Shown here: positions 1-13,166 of the stretch, one piece after another
Layout of the letters: every line of letters starts with the position of its first letter
Position numbering within the stretch: position 1 is the first letter of the stretch
From: Pyrocephalus nanus
Taxonomy: Eukaryota > Chordata > Aves > Passeriformes > Tyrannidae
NCBI GenBank assembly: GCA_038380795.1
Contig: CM076275.1
Span: 1,490,501-1,554,500, forward strand
Length of the DNA stretch: 64,000 nt
Direction of reading: 5' to 3'
Translations under genes and position numbers: made by a program
Notes under the pieces: generated by a model
Database searches by the model: none
Seen by the model: the letters and a program-made list of their open reading frames with translations, nothing else
What the model was told of the DNA's origin: nothing

Positions 1-1617
1 TGGCTAACCTGAAAAAATCCCAAGAGAAATGAAATTGGGAGCAAAGGGCCATGTATGATTTGTTTATAACTAAAATACAGTTTTACTAAGACTGTCTAAT
101 CCCATGGCCTGGAATAGCTGGAAAGCTTCACAGAGAGTGGTAGGTGAGACACCGACCCCCTTGAAGTGTCACTGTGTGCAGAGTATAAAATAATTAGTGC
201 AGAGATCTTGAGCTTGCAGCCTGCAAATTGAGTAGCATGTTACACATCCTCCAAAATAATTTCCAATTAAAACTTCAGCAAGCTCGAGAGATAAACCTGC
301 TAAATGTTGTTATTAAGAGCTAATGCAGAAATGGGTTTTGATGACTGAGCATTAATTGAAATAGGTATTTTGCATTCAGCCATGTATCTTGTGGTCTCAG
401 GTTTCCTTTAAATCCTTTTCTGATGCAGTTAAGTGTTATAATATTTGTCTAATGAAGTTACTTTGAAAAGCTCAGGACTTGCACAGCATGTAATGGAAAC
501 CCTGCCTCCCATTCCTCATGCAACTCGTCTCGTCCAGGCCCACTTGCATGGAAAATGTTTTTGCATTGAAGAAATCCATCCAGATTACTGGGTCATGTGC
601 TTTGTTTTGCAGTGCCAAAAAGTGCAATTTGTATTCATCTCTCTGTTTCTAAAAGCAGCCTGACAGACACTTTGAGACACCAGTATTTTCATAACAAAAT
701 ATCTGCAACCCCTTTGCTTGTATGGATAAACTGCTAAATCAGGGTCCTGGCCCAGTCCTACCTGAACACAGTGCTGGGTGTTCCTGCAGGGAGTCACAGA
801 TAACTCTGCTTTATTGACACCAACTCACACAGCCAGGATAATGTTCTGATTTTGTAGTTCCTGGAAAGTACAGAACAGAATGTAAAATACCTGACATCCT
901 GCCACTGAAGGGTTTGACGCCCAAAATATCTGAAAATATTGTTTCAGGATGTAGGAGAATATTGTAAATTTGAGGATGCCTGCTAATTAGTGTTGAGGCA
1001 AGTAATAAGACATTCAGTCTCAGTCTCCATCTGTTTGTAGGCTGAAAGCTCTTCAGGACAGGCTGTGTTTTTACCTTTAATGTATGTACTGTATTCTGAG
1101 TAATGCAGAATGAGAAACTATCAGCATTGAATAACTTGAGCATATTGATATCAAGAAATGTTCAAGTAAATTGTGACAACTATTGCTTAAATTTGTCAGT
1201 CTTGAAATTCCAGGTGTAATTTCAGCACCAGATACTCAGGTTGCCCAACAGCTGGATATGAAGAATTTTTAAATATTTGTTAAAATGTTAACACAAATTT
1301 AAACATTTGTGTTCAGAAAGCTTGGAAGTGTTTGTGCACATCCTGTTTAAAGAGCTGCTTTATTATGTTCAAAATAATGTTGCATTGGAGGCTTTTCTAA
1401 ATAGCTTGCTCTGTGAAAGCAAAAAGGGTTGTTCTAACAGCTTCAGTGCCTTAAAGCTGTAAAAGGGTCTCTGCAGAGATTAATTTTGATAAATCCCCTG
1501 TGAAGGCAGGCACATATTCAGTTGCCTGCACATCTGAGTTTTTGGGCTTTGGCTCTGCAGTTGTGGAGGGATGAACAGATCACGCAGTGGAAAAGGGACA
1601 GATGAACTGAGGGAAGT

Positions 1618-1750
1618 CATGGAATCACAGACTGCTTTGGGTTGGAAGGGACCTTAAAGCTCATCCACTTCCAGCCCCTGCCACGGGCAGAGACAGCTCC
1701 CACTGGAGCAGTTTCTCCAAGCCCTGCCCAGCCTGGCTTGGTGGTGACTG
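1618..1750 (-). mobile_element. CR1 LINE fragment (3' end)
   Basis: Begins with the reverse complement of the CR1 3' end (catggaatcacagactg, then ggttggaagggacctt), followed by the degraded adjacent block. Confidence 0.85.
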
Positions 1751-4390
1751 ATGTGAGAACCTTCAGTCCTGGATTTTACCTTTCAGCAGCTCCAGTCTGA
1801 TCCCATGGCCTCAACACCCCTTAGTGGTTTGCTATAGGATGTCCTGCCAGTTTAACTTACATTCCAAAATCACATGATGCAACTGCCTGAGCATTTTTAA
1901 TTATGAGTGGTGGTGAATCAGGAGGAAAAACAAGGTTTCTTGCAAATGAGGCATCCATAAATCAAGGATAAACAAAGCTGCCTTTGGTATGTGGAAGACA
2001 TTTTTTTCCCATGACAGCGTTGCAGGGCAGTGAGTTGAATGTCTGAAAATTAATGATGCAGATGTAATAGATGAATATTAAGTTGCAGGAGTGTACAATA
2101 AAATTATAAATTTTTAAAAAATTGTAATGTAGTTTTATAGTACTGACTTTTTCTGGGCTTCCAGCAGTGGGAGGCTATAGAATAATGATGTTACATTCAA
2201 GGCTTATTTAAATCACACGTATTTTAACAATGCCGAATAAATTATTGGATCATTTAAAACTTTAACAGTTATACCAGTGGTAGTATGCTCTTTGACATAG
2301 TTTTTATTATAAGTAGAGCTTAATTTACATTAGTTTCATGTTTTCTCACACTTTCAGTGTTAATTTAAATTTTTAATTGGGTTATTTTTCCTGCTCTCTG
2401 CTTGAAAGCACTGGAGTGAGTGTAATGTGCTGTACCTTAATGAGGCTTTCCTGGTTTTTATTTTTTTGTGTGTCTTGCCACACGTGACATCAGGAGGAGC
2501 CGGTGTTTGGGGATGTGCTCGTGGCTGGGGAAGCTGCTGTGGTGGTTTGGAAGGTGCTGAAGCCCAGCTGAAATGGGCTCTCAGGGTGCAAACCTGGCCC
2601 TGGGAAGTGCCATCCCTGTGGGAACGTGGTCTGTGGGTGCTGGTGGGGTAAGCAGAAGGACTAAGGGATGGCAGCACCTGCAAACAACACCATGGCACCA
2701 CAGCAGAGCTGTCTTTTATACCAGAAGATAAGACTGCCCCATCTCTTCCAGAATTAGATGTACTTCCCACAGCCCTCCCCTTTGAAAACCAGCTTATTTT
2801 AGGTTTGGGTGGGTCTTCAGTGGGCACCTGAAGACCTCCAAGTGATTTGTTGTCACAGGAAGTCAACCTTGTTTCCCAAATGGGTTTTTATCTCTTCCCC
2901 TTGCAAAGCTTTGTTCAACTGAACATCTTTTCCATTTCCAAATAATTAGGAACGAACGTTTTTCTGAAGCCTGGATTACAACTGGCAGATTAGTGAAGTG
3001 TATTGATGTCAGCAAACCTCTTAACTAATAGAGAAGCAAAACATTTGTATTCTAGAGAAAAATATGGAATAAGTCATTAAGAAAGTTAAAATCCCTGTTT
3101 CTAAAACATGTTGCATATGTTAATTGAGAATGCTAAAAATGGATATTTTTAAGACACAGTGGTGGTTATGGCTGGGGAGGAACCATATGCTGCCTCCTCC
3201 TTTGGAAGGAGCTCTGAGGAGCAATCGATAAGCCATCCATGATGTGCACCAGGAAATAATTAAACTTGACCTATTGACTTGTTAATGTGAGTAGTTTAGG
3301 ATTAGCAGGGTGGGTTTTGTCTTTGGAACTTAATCCTTCTCCGAGTGTTTGGTTGTTGTAAAGTGCCTGATGGAGCAGAAATGATGGTGCCAAGAGTGTG
3401 ACCTTTGTTCCAAGCACTCTCCTCTTCCTCCTTAGTGTTTACTGCCATTACTTAATTAGCAAATGCTGCAGCATGAGCAGAGGGGAGCTGGACAGTTGCT
3501 GAATTTCAGGAATGTGTTTATGTAAAGCAAAGCAGAAAGGAAAACAACCCTTCCTCAACCTCGAGGAGTTTGAGAAATTGTTGTTGCACAACAAGAACAC
3601 AGTGCTTGAACAACCTGCAGCAGGAAATTGGAGACTTTTCCTAGCTAAAGGATACTTAGCAGTAGTAGCAATAATCTGTTTTTGATAAAACTGATGATGA
3701 TTATTTCTGTTTTTAAAAGCTGCAAGAACTGAAATTTCCAGTTGCACACAATTCCTTTAGAATTTGGGGTTTTTTTTGGGAAAAAAATCTCTTGTATTTA
3801 GCTTTGTATTGTAAGGAATAGAATTACAGTTGTTTGTAACTTTTTTTTCTTTCTTTTTTGCAACTGAAAATTATCCCATAGCAAAAGCTGGTCTCACTTT
3901 GCTTTTTGGTTTATGAAGAAATCCTAACATGGAATTTTCAGTTCAGAGCTGACATTAAAAATGACGTTTCTGTACTTTCTGAACTGAATTAGCTTTGTTA
4001 TAAGAATGAGAATAGTTCAGCCATTCTTTTTATGTATTGCAAATACACAAGACTGTCATGCCTGGCTCACATGCTGTGTGGAAAAAGCATGAAAGAAGGC
4101 ATGAAAATTTTAGCTCAGAGTTTCTTAGTATAGATGTGTGAAAATGCCAGTTTTCTGTGTGAAACCTGTGCTTCTCCGGTCTGGGTGAGAAAATTTTAGT
4201 TGTCGTTTATCACTCCATGGCAATCATGTAATTTAAATATTTTTTTTTTTTCCCCTCCAGTAGACCATTAGCAAAATCAAAACTCGACATTGGAAGCTGC
4301 TGTGCCCCTGTTAATTGTAATTCTTAATGGGATTACACTGATGATTTCTATGTTGGAATATTCTGATGTAACTTGGGTAACTTCACAGTT

Positions 4391-4626
4391 TCATAGAATC
4401 ACAGAATGGTTTGGGTTGGAAGGGACCTCAAAGCTCATCCAGTTCCACCCCCTGCCATGGGCAGGGACACCTCCCACCAGCCCAGGGTGCTCCAACCTGG
4501 CCTTGGACACTTCCAGGGATCCAGGGGCAGCCACAGCTTCTCTGCCCAACCTGTGCCAGGGCCTCCCACCCTCACTGGAAAGAATATCTTCCTAATATCT
4601 AATCTAAACATCCCCTCCTTCAGCTT
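4391..4626 (-). mobile_element. CR1 LINE fragment
   Basis: Clear inverted CR1 3' end: tcatagaatcacagaatgg then gttggaagggacctcaaag, ccatgggcagggacacctcc and the ccttggacacttccagggat block, ending ccctccttcagctta. About 235 bases, well preserved. Confidence 0.93.
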
Positions 4627-5918
4627 ACTTTAGTTTGGCTTCAGTTTAGTTGCTCTTTTCCTGTAAGAGCACATATCCTGCAGAAGTTCTGCAGTGCTGA
4701 CACGCAGTTTGTAAGCAGGAGTCTTTCAAATGTTCTGTGCAAAGTGGTGGTGTGCCATGGATCTCTGCCATCGAGGTGACCACGTGTGCAGCTCAGATCT
4801 TGTGTGGCTGGAGTCTCAGATGTACTTTCCAAACACAACCTCAGTGAAAACAGATGGAGCCGACCCACTTTTTAAGGGTTTGTCTCCACACTTGTCTTAA
4901 CTTCCTTCTAATTCACACATTAATTCCTGCTCTGTGTTAACTGATTTTCAGTTGTCTCACCTGCCGGTAGGTGTTAAAACGTGATTGATGTTGACAGCCT
5001 GGGTTTGTAACACAGCAGCTACAACTGCTGAGCTGCTAATGCAGGAACAGTCCAGCCACTCTGGCCATCCAGGAGGTTGTTCCACGGGACAGGGGGCTGG
5101 GATCGCTCTCCTGCGGGCTCAGGGAGCGCGTGGGTCCAGCAAACCCACCTGAGGCCACCAAGCCTGGAGTGAGGACAAACTCACTTTAATATGTGAAAGC
5201 AGGTCTTCTCAATGGCAGGTGCCACTGCAGGTGCCTGGAGTGGAGGGAGTTGAGAGGTCACTGGTCTGTGGCACACCCGTGTCCCCCAGCAGTGTCCATC
5301 TCAGCTCTGCTTGCACAGTGCCTTCTCCAGAGCTGATTCCCCTAAAGCCACCCCTGCTGGGTGTCCTGAAGGCAGCTGTGAGAGCTGATGAGCTGCTCTC
5401 CTTAGGTGCTGTATTACACTGCCCATCACACTCTGGTGCATTTGTGGCTTTCCATATTCCCTAAAGAGAGCCCATCACGGTGATACCATCGCCCTGTGAT
5501 GGCACAGTTAGCAGCATAAAGGCAGAGGTCACAAATTAAGGTCCAGTGTTGGAGAAGAGATTCCCTGTCCTTCCCTTTGCTGGGAAAGGATGAAGGGGTG
5601 ACACGGAGTTGAGGGAAATCTTGTTAAAAATGCTGTGTGCAAAGCAGTGTTTTTGAGTCTTTGGAATTAACGTGTATTTGTTTTCACAAAGCCTGTTTAA
5701 TGTTTAATTGAAATTTACTAATGTTTTCTTGTCAGAACTGAAATGTATTATAAGTGGTTTTGAGTATCTGCAAGTAATAATGATATTACAAAAGAATATT
5801 CTTTATATTTAGGCATTACATAGCAGGCCATGATGAGGGCTGAATAAATTAAAAAATTATGGTAATGATACTATCTGGTTGGAATTTTTCACACAATAGT
5901 TTCATCAAATTTTTGTCC

Positions 5919-5937
5919 TTTTTTTTTTTTTTTTTTT
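5919..5937. repeat. Poly-T run (19)
   Basis: Nineteen T about 100 bases before the exon at 6037; too far upstream to be its own pyrimidine tract. Confidence 0.9.
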
Positions 5938-6036
5938 AACAACCTGCACCATTGCCAATTATTTTGGATACTGAAAAGGTAAAATAGGCTGTTCATCTCA
6001 TTCTTTTTTGTTTGCTTTTTCCCCATCCCACTCTAG

Positions 6037-6106
6037 TTTTGGCAAGCAGTCTGGAGGAAAGCGAGGATGCGAATGTATCATACTGGAGCCTTCAGAAATG
6101 ATTGTG
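6037..6106 (+). CDS. RAPGEF6: RAPGEF6 exon: end of cNMP-binding-like domain 1
   Basis: 70-nt exon, acceptor ccactctag, donor gtaaga. The first base completes a codon begun upstream; the exon then reads [18 protein letters not shown] and SEMIV. This is the last strand of the first cyclic-nucleotide-binding-like domain, near the N-terminus of PDZ-GEFs. The preceding exons (rest of this domain and the canonical ATG) are not found in bases 1-6036. Confidence 0.93.
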
Positions 6107-9100
6107 GTAAGACAGATTTTTTTTCTCATATGTATTTAAATCTATTGCTGGTTTCAGCAATTTTTTTCTCTTTTACAGCAGAAAGCTTATTGTAAAGTAT
6201 TCTATAAAATTGCAGCAAAATTGCCTTGATTTCAATTATACCTATGGCTGCTCTCGTAACAGCAGTAGCTATGTAAATTTAATCTAGATGGGTAAATGAT
6301 GATGATGATTAGGTCATTCTTTCTAAAATTATGCTTACTTGAGTTTCAAAAGCCTAACAGTCACGGCTGAGTTGAGCATTCCTGAGTCAGGCAATGACAG
6401 ACTTCCATCCTGAATATTTTATTTACACCCCCATCTCCCATTTCATTGCTTTTAGTGGCCGTGTCTGGGAGGAAAAGCCTTCCAACCCTTCGCAGTGCCA
6501 CATGGTGTGAAGGCTTGTAGGCAGGAGAAGAAACATGAGAGTGCTTAGAAAGCTTGAAGGATAAGGATTTCAGCTTAGTTGTCACCAACCTTAATGCCCA
6601 GGGTTCCTTCTGCTTCTTCACAAAGCTCACTGGTACTGCCAGGTGCATGCATAGATGATAGCACAGAGTGTTGCTTGTGGAGTGTAGCTCAGTCCTTGCC
6701 AGGCTGATGTGCACATGCTGTCAGCAGCTGGAATATTGGGATTGCTTTTCCATAGTGCAGCCTGCTGTTGTGCCCCATAGTGTGCCTGGGGACACGGGAA
6801 GATCTCTTTCAGCTTTCATCTTCCATGTTGTTAATGGAGCTGGAACAAAACTGTTTGTTGTGCTGAGAAGCCACGTGTCTGTTAATCAGTCTCAGATCTC
6901 CAGATTGCTATTGATTTAGCTGCCTTAGATTTAGATGTGGTAACAATAAAACTATTATTTGACAGTGTCTCTTACTCACTGAGTGTGTGAGTATCCAGCT
7001 TCTGTAAGAAACCTGTCTCACAGTACGATGGCAGTGGGGATGTCAGTGGTGTCCTGTGCCAAGCACACTTGCTGTCCTTTGTGCAGTGACAGTCTGACTG
7101 CTCGTGGGCTCTGATACCATCAGTAATATGCTCTTTGCTGCAGCACATATTTTAAGCTACAGTATGACATGAAGTGCAGGAAACCTGTCTCCATCCTCTG
7201 GAGTGAAACAGTTCATTTATTTTATCCCCAATTACCAAGCCTCTTCTGGGGGGACACTGATGCCTTGAGGGATGGCACAGGACTGTCTGGGTGACTGTGT
7301 GCAGCCATGTGATGGGAATGCCCCAGGCACTCTGGTTTGCCCTTGCTGCTCTGCATTGTTACTGTTTAAATTGCTGCTGTTGAGGATTTGGGGTGCTCAG
7401 TGCACCCGGGTCCAGTGTCTTGCCCCTCAACACTCCTGGCCCCTGCAGCACAGAACAGCAAACACTCACCCAGGCAGATCTATTATCATTAGATATGAGG
7501 AGGATGTTCTTTCCAGTGAAGGTGGGCAGGCCCTGGAATGGATTTCCCAGAGAAGCTGTGCCTGCCCCATCCCTGGAAGTGTCCAAGGCCGGGTTGGATG
7601 GGGCTTGGAGCAGCCTAGGATAGTGGAGGATTGCTGGTGACTGACTCACTGCAAGTGCACTTGCAAGTTTACATGGAATATATTTCACAGGTGAAATATA
7701 ACATGAAATTCTTAAGAAATACCTACATCCTTCTTTGGTCACATCACCATTGTTGTAAAAATTAAAAAAAAAAAAAAAAAAACAAAACAACAACAAAAAC
7801 CAGGAAGATGCTAAAAAAAGAGGAGCTTCTGTGCAGTGTGTGCTACCAGAAAGAAACTGGCCTTATTAAAATATTTGATGGAGAAAAGAGTGTTGTGTGT
7901 GTAACTTGAGTAGCCACAACTGTGCTGAGTGTTTTCGGAGGAACACAGTATCACAGGAGCTGGAGAAGCCAGCATTGGCCATGTCAGCAACTTCAAAAGC
8001 TGCTGGGTGTTCTTGGAGACAAATGTGCAGCCCAGACAGTTGCTCACTGTATTTTAAATCTCTTGAATTATCTGTAATTGTAGTTGACTGCCAATGAGAG
8101 TATAGAGATGCTTAAAAGTATCTTACATCCTTCTCTGGAACTTCAGTATATTTTTCCTGTAGTAAGATCAGAGAATTAAAAGTACAGAGTTGTGTCTTCT
8201 TTATTTTTATGTTCATGTTTTACAGGTAAATGTAGCCAAAGGTGCTATTAACTGTATTTTCTGGGTAGTACTTCAAACAGGGTGAGAAAAAAGCACCAGT
8301 GTGGTGGTGTGCACCTTGCTAATGATCTGCACTGACACAAGGTGTACTCGAGTTTCATTTCCCTGGTTAATTCTTAATAATTTATCTTAATTCTTTTATT
8401 TTCTCTCATTTTTAATTTGCATCATAATAATGAGGTTTAATACGTAATGAATATTTATCTTCAAGCAAAATAATTAGTTGGCTCCTTTAATGGAGCTAAA
8501 GAACGCTATCATTCCCTGCTGGTGACTGATTTTTTAAAATTCTTTTTTTCCTCTCTCCTGTTACTTTGGAATGTAAATCAGTTTTGTAGTGGGAATCCTC
8601 TGGGAACTGACCCATTTTAAAGGCCATAAAATGTGGTCAACTTAAGTTAATGAGGATAACAGATAGTGTGTGAATGGGCATTGTAACTCATATTTTTGGA
8701 GGCTGAGCAATCTGTTGAATTAATAATAGGCCCATTTATCACTTAAGAAAATGGCCTGGAATTGCAGCATATCTTGGGTGTACTGAAGTGTCCTTTCTGT
8801 CATTCCTTGGTGCTTTCATAGCCAGTGCCATGGGTGAATGTGGGGACATGGGAGCATCCTCCTGAAAAGGAGGCTCAGAGGGGACCTTGTCATTCTCTGC
8901 ATCTCCCTGACAGGAGGGGGGAGCTGGAGGGGTCGGGCTCTGCTCCCAGGGAACAGGGACAGGAGAGGGAACGGCCTCCAGCTGTGCCAGGGGAGGTTTA
9001 GACTGAATATTTGGGAAATATTTTTCATGGGAAAGGTTGTCAAGCCCTGGCACAGCTGCCCAGGTGGAGTCCCCATCCCTGCAGGGATTTAAGAGACAGG

Positions 9101-12100
9101 TAGATGTGGCACTTGGGGACAGGGTTTAGTGGTGGACTTGGGTGAGGAGGATGACACCTCTCTGCTGACAGAAATTTTTAGTTTTAACCAGTTGAAATCA
9201 GGGCTGAGTGAGGGCACCTGGGTCTGCCTGTCCTGTTCATGCACAGCATATCAAATATTGCTTTTGAAGCATTAATAACCTGATGGTCAGCTGGACTCAA
9301 AATGCTGTTGGTGCTGGTGGTACTCACCTGGGAGCTCTGTGGCGTGGAGGTCTTTCCTGGTTTCTGATTTTCATGTTGCTTTTGTCAACAGCAGTGCACT
9401 AACTGAAGGAAGCAGGTGGTCTCAGTTTCTCAATTTTCAGCACTTGTTTGTTTTGCCTTAGTGCTAAAAAATAATGTATTTACGCTCACTTCTTAGTTTT
9501 CAGTTAGAATTGTGGAAGAAAAATAATTTCCTCTTTCACTTGAGTGTTTGCTTTACTTTAGCCTTAGAAATACCTGTTAGTTTGGGGCTTCTTAATAATG
9601 AGAGTCCTCAGTTTTGGAAGAGTTTGTCCAGCCTCCTCAGCAGTCTCAGGCCCAGGTTAGTCTCTTCTGTTGGAGAAACTCACTGCTTGTTGTAGTTTCT
9701 ATGATCTTATAAGACTGAAAGCAGAGAAAAAAAGGATAATGCATTAGAAACGAAACAAGCACAATTCTGGTTATTTGATGAGTACCAAACCAAACATCCT
9801 GACCCTGGGAAGCCCTCTGTATAATTTGAGAGTAACATTGCTGCTAACTAGAAATCCATATTTTATGCTAGGTGAAGAAAGGCTTCACCTAGAAGAGCGT
9901 CTCCCTACATTTTTTGATGATTCTAAGTGGCCTGATCAAAAGGGCTTTTTATTTCTTTTTGTGTTTCTGCCTGCCTTGTATTTTTATTCTTGTGTACCAT
10001 CTTGCTTACAGCAATACTGCAGCTGGATAGCTTTGGTCATTGTCCTGGGTTTCACCTTTTCTGCTGAAAAGTGTGGTTGTCTCTTGCAGGGGGAACTTGG
10101 CTTTTCCAATTTCTTTTTTTTTTTTTTTTAAATACTGTGGTGTGAGCTTCACTCTTCTAACTATTATATCTTTAACCTGTGTTGTTAATGTCTCTTTTTC
10201 TCTGTGGAATCAAAAATAACCTACAAGACAAACCCAGCTGCTTGTACCTTCCTCTGACCTCAGACAGACTTAGCTGTTTGGAAAAAATTATGTGGAAGGT
10301 AAATGTGATCTTGCTTTTGTGATGGTTTAGGTCGTTTAGTTGCTTTCCTGTTCCTGTCTGTTAAGTCTGTCTGGGTTTTGTTCCTTTATACCTTTTGAAT
10401 TTTAATTTTGAGATAATTTACCTGAGTGTGTGAAGTGAGGGCTGTGTAAGATCACACAGAGGTTCTTCTCCTGTTCCAGTGGTGAAGTCTTAATATTTAG
10501 GACTTTCAAGTGAAAATCAGAGATGGAAAAAAATAAAAATAAGCTATTGAGGATAGTAAAAACCTCAGTATAGTAAATACACTCTAGAAAGGCTTTTTGC
10601 CCACTGCAGCTATTTGCATGCATGTCTGCTCTGCTTCCTGCTGGGAGATATTTTTCCAAAACATCAAAAGGAAATGGGAAAGGATGAGACTGCTTTTTAT
10701 AGAAAAAAAAAAAAATCGTAACTAGTGAGATAAAAGGTTTCATGTTGGCTTTTACTAACAAGATAAATTTACCTAATTTTTAATGTTTAGTCACAAATAA
10801 TATTTAACATTAAGATATGAATCAAGTTCCAGTTATTTCTTCATAATCCGCTGGAAGCGATTAGAAGGCAGTATGACATAGCTGAAGCAGCTATTTATAA
10901 AAAGCTGGAATATTTGAAGTTGTTTAGCTGTGACTGTTACTAGAAATAAGTTAGCTTTTAAAAATTACACTAATAAAAAGGGGATATAATTCAGTCTCTT
11001 TGCCAGATCGTAAATCCACAAAGAAATTGTGAGTTCTGTGTTGAAGCTACGCTTGAAATGAGCAGTGTGTGTGACTTGTGCTGTGTGATACATGTGGGTG
11101 CAGTCGGGTTTCTGCTGATGAGTGACGTTTTTTAGAGGATACGTGGGCCTTTTTTTACTTTTTTCTTCTTTGAAAAAAAAAAAAAAAAAAAAGCTGTTTC
11201 CTGGAAGGAAACTGCGGCCTCCGGCTCATTGTGGTGAGCGGCTCTGAGACCTGCAGAGAGGTTCTCGGAGCGCCCGCGGCCGCTCCCACCAGAGCAGTTC
11301 AACCGCCCCGAACCGATGTTTGCTCCTTCCCCATGAGCTTCACGCGGCTCCATCGGCTCTCGGCGCTATGGAAGAACTGGATGTTTAACCAGGAACCCGA
11401 ACGTGTGTTCCAGGTGGAGAACTCCAAGGACAATGAGGAGAACATCCTGCAGAGAGAGGTCCCGGCGCGGCAGTCCCGGCGGAGGTACAGGAAGATCAAC
11501 CAGCGGGGCGAGCGCCAGACCATCACAGATAATGTGGATGCCAGCAGCTACGTGTCGGTGAGTCTGCCCGGCCTCCTTGGCAGCGGGGGCTCTGTGGGGC
11601 TGCCTGGTGTTTTCTTTTATCACAAGGCTGGTGAAGTAGAGCAGTCCATGGTTGTTGTTTTTGCGACCAGTCTTTGCTAGGGAGCCGTGGAGTGGTTTGG
11701 GTTTCAACACTGTAGGTGGAAGTGAAGTTCAGGCACTAGTTAGAAAACACATTGGGTTTTTTTGGTTTAGGGGTCAAGTTTAACATGCTTACTGGACAGA
11801 GAAATGGCCATTCTTGGTTTTTGTTGGTTTTGCATGGAGTTCTTTTGGTAAGATGTAGGAATTGTTGGGTTTCTTTTCTTTCCTTGGTAAATTTGAACTG
11901 TGATTTCAAATTGAGTTAATCCCAAATGCAGTTCAATACAGCATTATCACTGTCGCACTTGGTCGTGTTTACTTGCCTGAAAATAGTGTAGTGGTAGTTC
12001 AAGCATCAAAAAAAGTAACAGCAGCTCATTTGCTGCTCTTAAATAACAACTCAGACTCTAAACTCTGTGCTGTGTTGAAGGCTTGTAACACTGTGGTTTC

Positions 12101-13134
12101 AGGGCCACAATGCTTATGAGAAGGTTTCTCTCTTTTTTTCTCTCTCTTCTTCACATGCAGACTTCCTGCTTGGTGGCAGGATATACATCTGATCTAGACA
12201 ATTTATTTAATTGAAAATTGTTCTGGATACTTTGATTTGCTCTGAAAATCAAAGGTTAAAGCCAGTACTAGTGTTGAAGTACAAACCTTGAGTAGTCTCT
12301 GTGCACAGAAAAGGAAAAACAAATTCAGTTTTTCCCCTCTTCCCCCATCTTACTTTTCATCTCCCTAAAAGATTCAAAGTCTTTCTCAGTTTATACACTT
12401 CAAAATATCTGATATGTGCTGTCAGATATGAGTTTATAACTTATATAAAAACTGCTGGTTTTCCTGTATGTTGGTAGTGGTTGGGTCGCAGGTGGTGATT
12501 TTAGGTCTTGCACAGCAATAATGTGTCTGTGACAGGAAGAGAATATGCTGCCTGAAGTTTAACATCCTCTGCCATCTCATTTCTAGAGCTGTCACATGTA
12601 TTGGATTTTATCATTAGTAAGCCATTGAATTAGTAATTGAAGAAATGAGATGTTGGACCCTCATGCTCTGGGCAGGCCAGCATAAGGCTTCATTAGGAAT
12701 TAAATTCCAGTGTGTGGATGACAGAATCTATCTCTGTCTGTTTGGTTTTGTGACAGTCAATAAGCACACAGATAATAATTCTCAGATTTCAGTGCTGAGA
12801 GGAGGACAATCCAGGAACAGCTGATGCTACCTGTGGTGCTTGCCCAGAGGGGGTGCGTGAGAAGGGCCTTGGCATCTTTGGTCTGAGAAAGCCCAAGTCA
12901 CACAGCTTTGTGAATGATTCCAGAGCTTATCAGTTATTGCTGCAAGGAGTCGGTGTGGTACATTCACAGGACTGTGATGAGTCAACAGATGATGTCCTCA
13001 TCAGGATTTTTCTTCTTGTGGATTTATTTTTCTTTGTGTTGAATTATTTCCTTGTTATCAGTGATGTGGAGCACCCGTGGGCCTGCACTTACACTTGCTT
13101 GTTGCAAATGTGGTGTCTTCTTCAGATTTGTTAA

Positions 13135-13166
<32 letters not shown>

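Larger units (their letters stand above)
1..6036 (+). other. RAPGEF6: RAPGEF6 intron (partial, 5' end outside)
   Basis: AT-rich intron sequence with CR1 fragments at 1618 and 4391 and a T19 run near its end. I looked for the exon carrying the middle of cNMP-binding-like domain 1 (a CWYILLSGS-like stretch in the family) and did not see it. A more GC-rich stretch at about 5040-5460 has no recognisable content. Confidence 0.85.
6107..11413 (+). other. RAPGEF6: RAPGEF6 intron
   Basis: 5.3-kb intron with CR1 fragments at 7490 and 8860. The block at 8380-8530 is AT-rich with an exact octamer ATTTGCAT (8416-8423) and several TAAT cores, and could be a regulatory element. The end of the intron (from about 11205) is CpG-rich. 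Confidence 0.85.

Noticed and set aside
4290..4633. Open frames at 4290-4633 (and the similar ones at 7272-7640, 16986-17358, 53804-54291, 57498-57815, 63113-63819)
   Set aside because: They are translations of CR1 3' fragments, which contain no intact reverse-transcriptase sequence.
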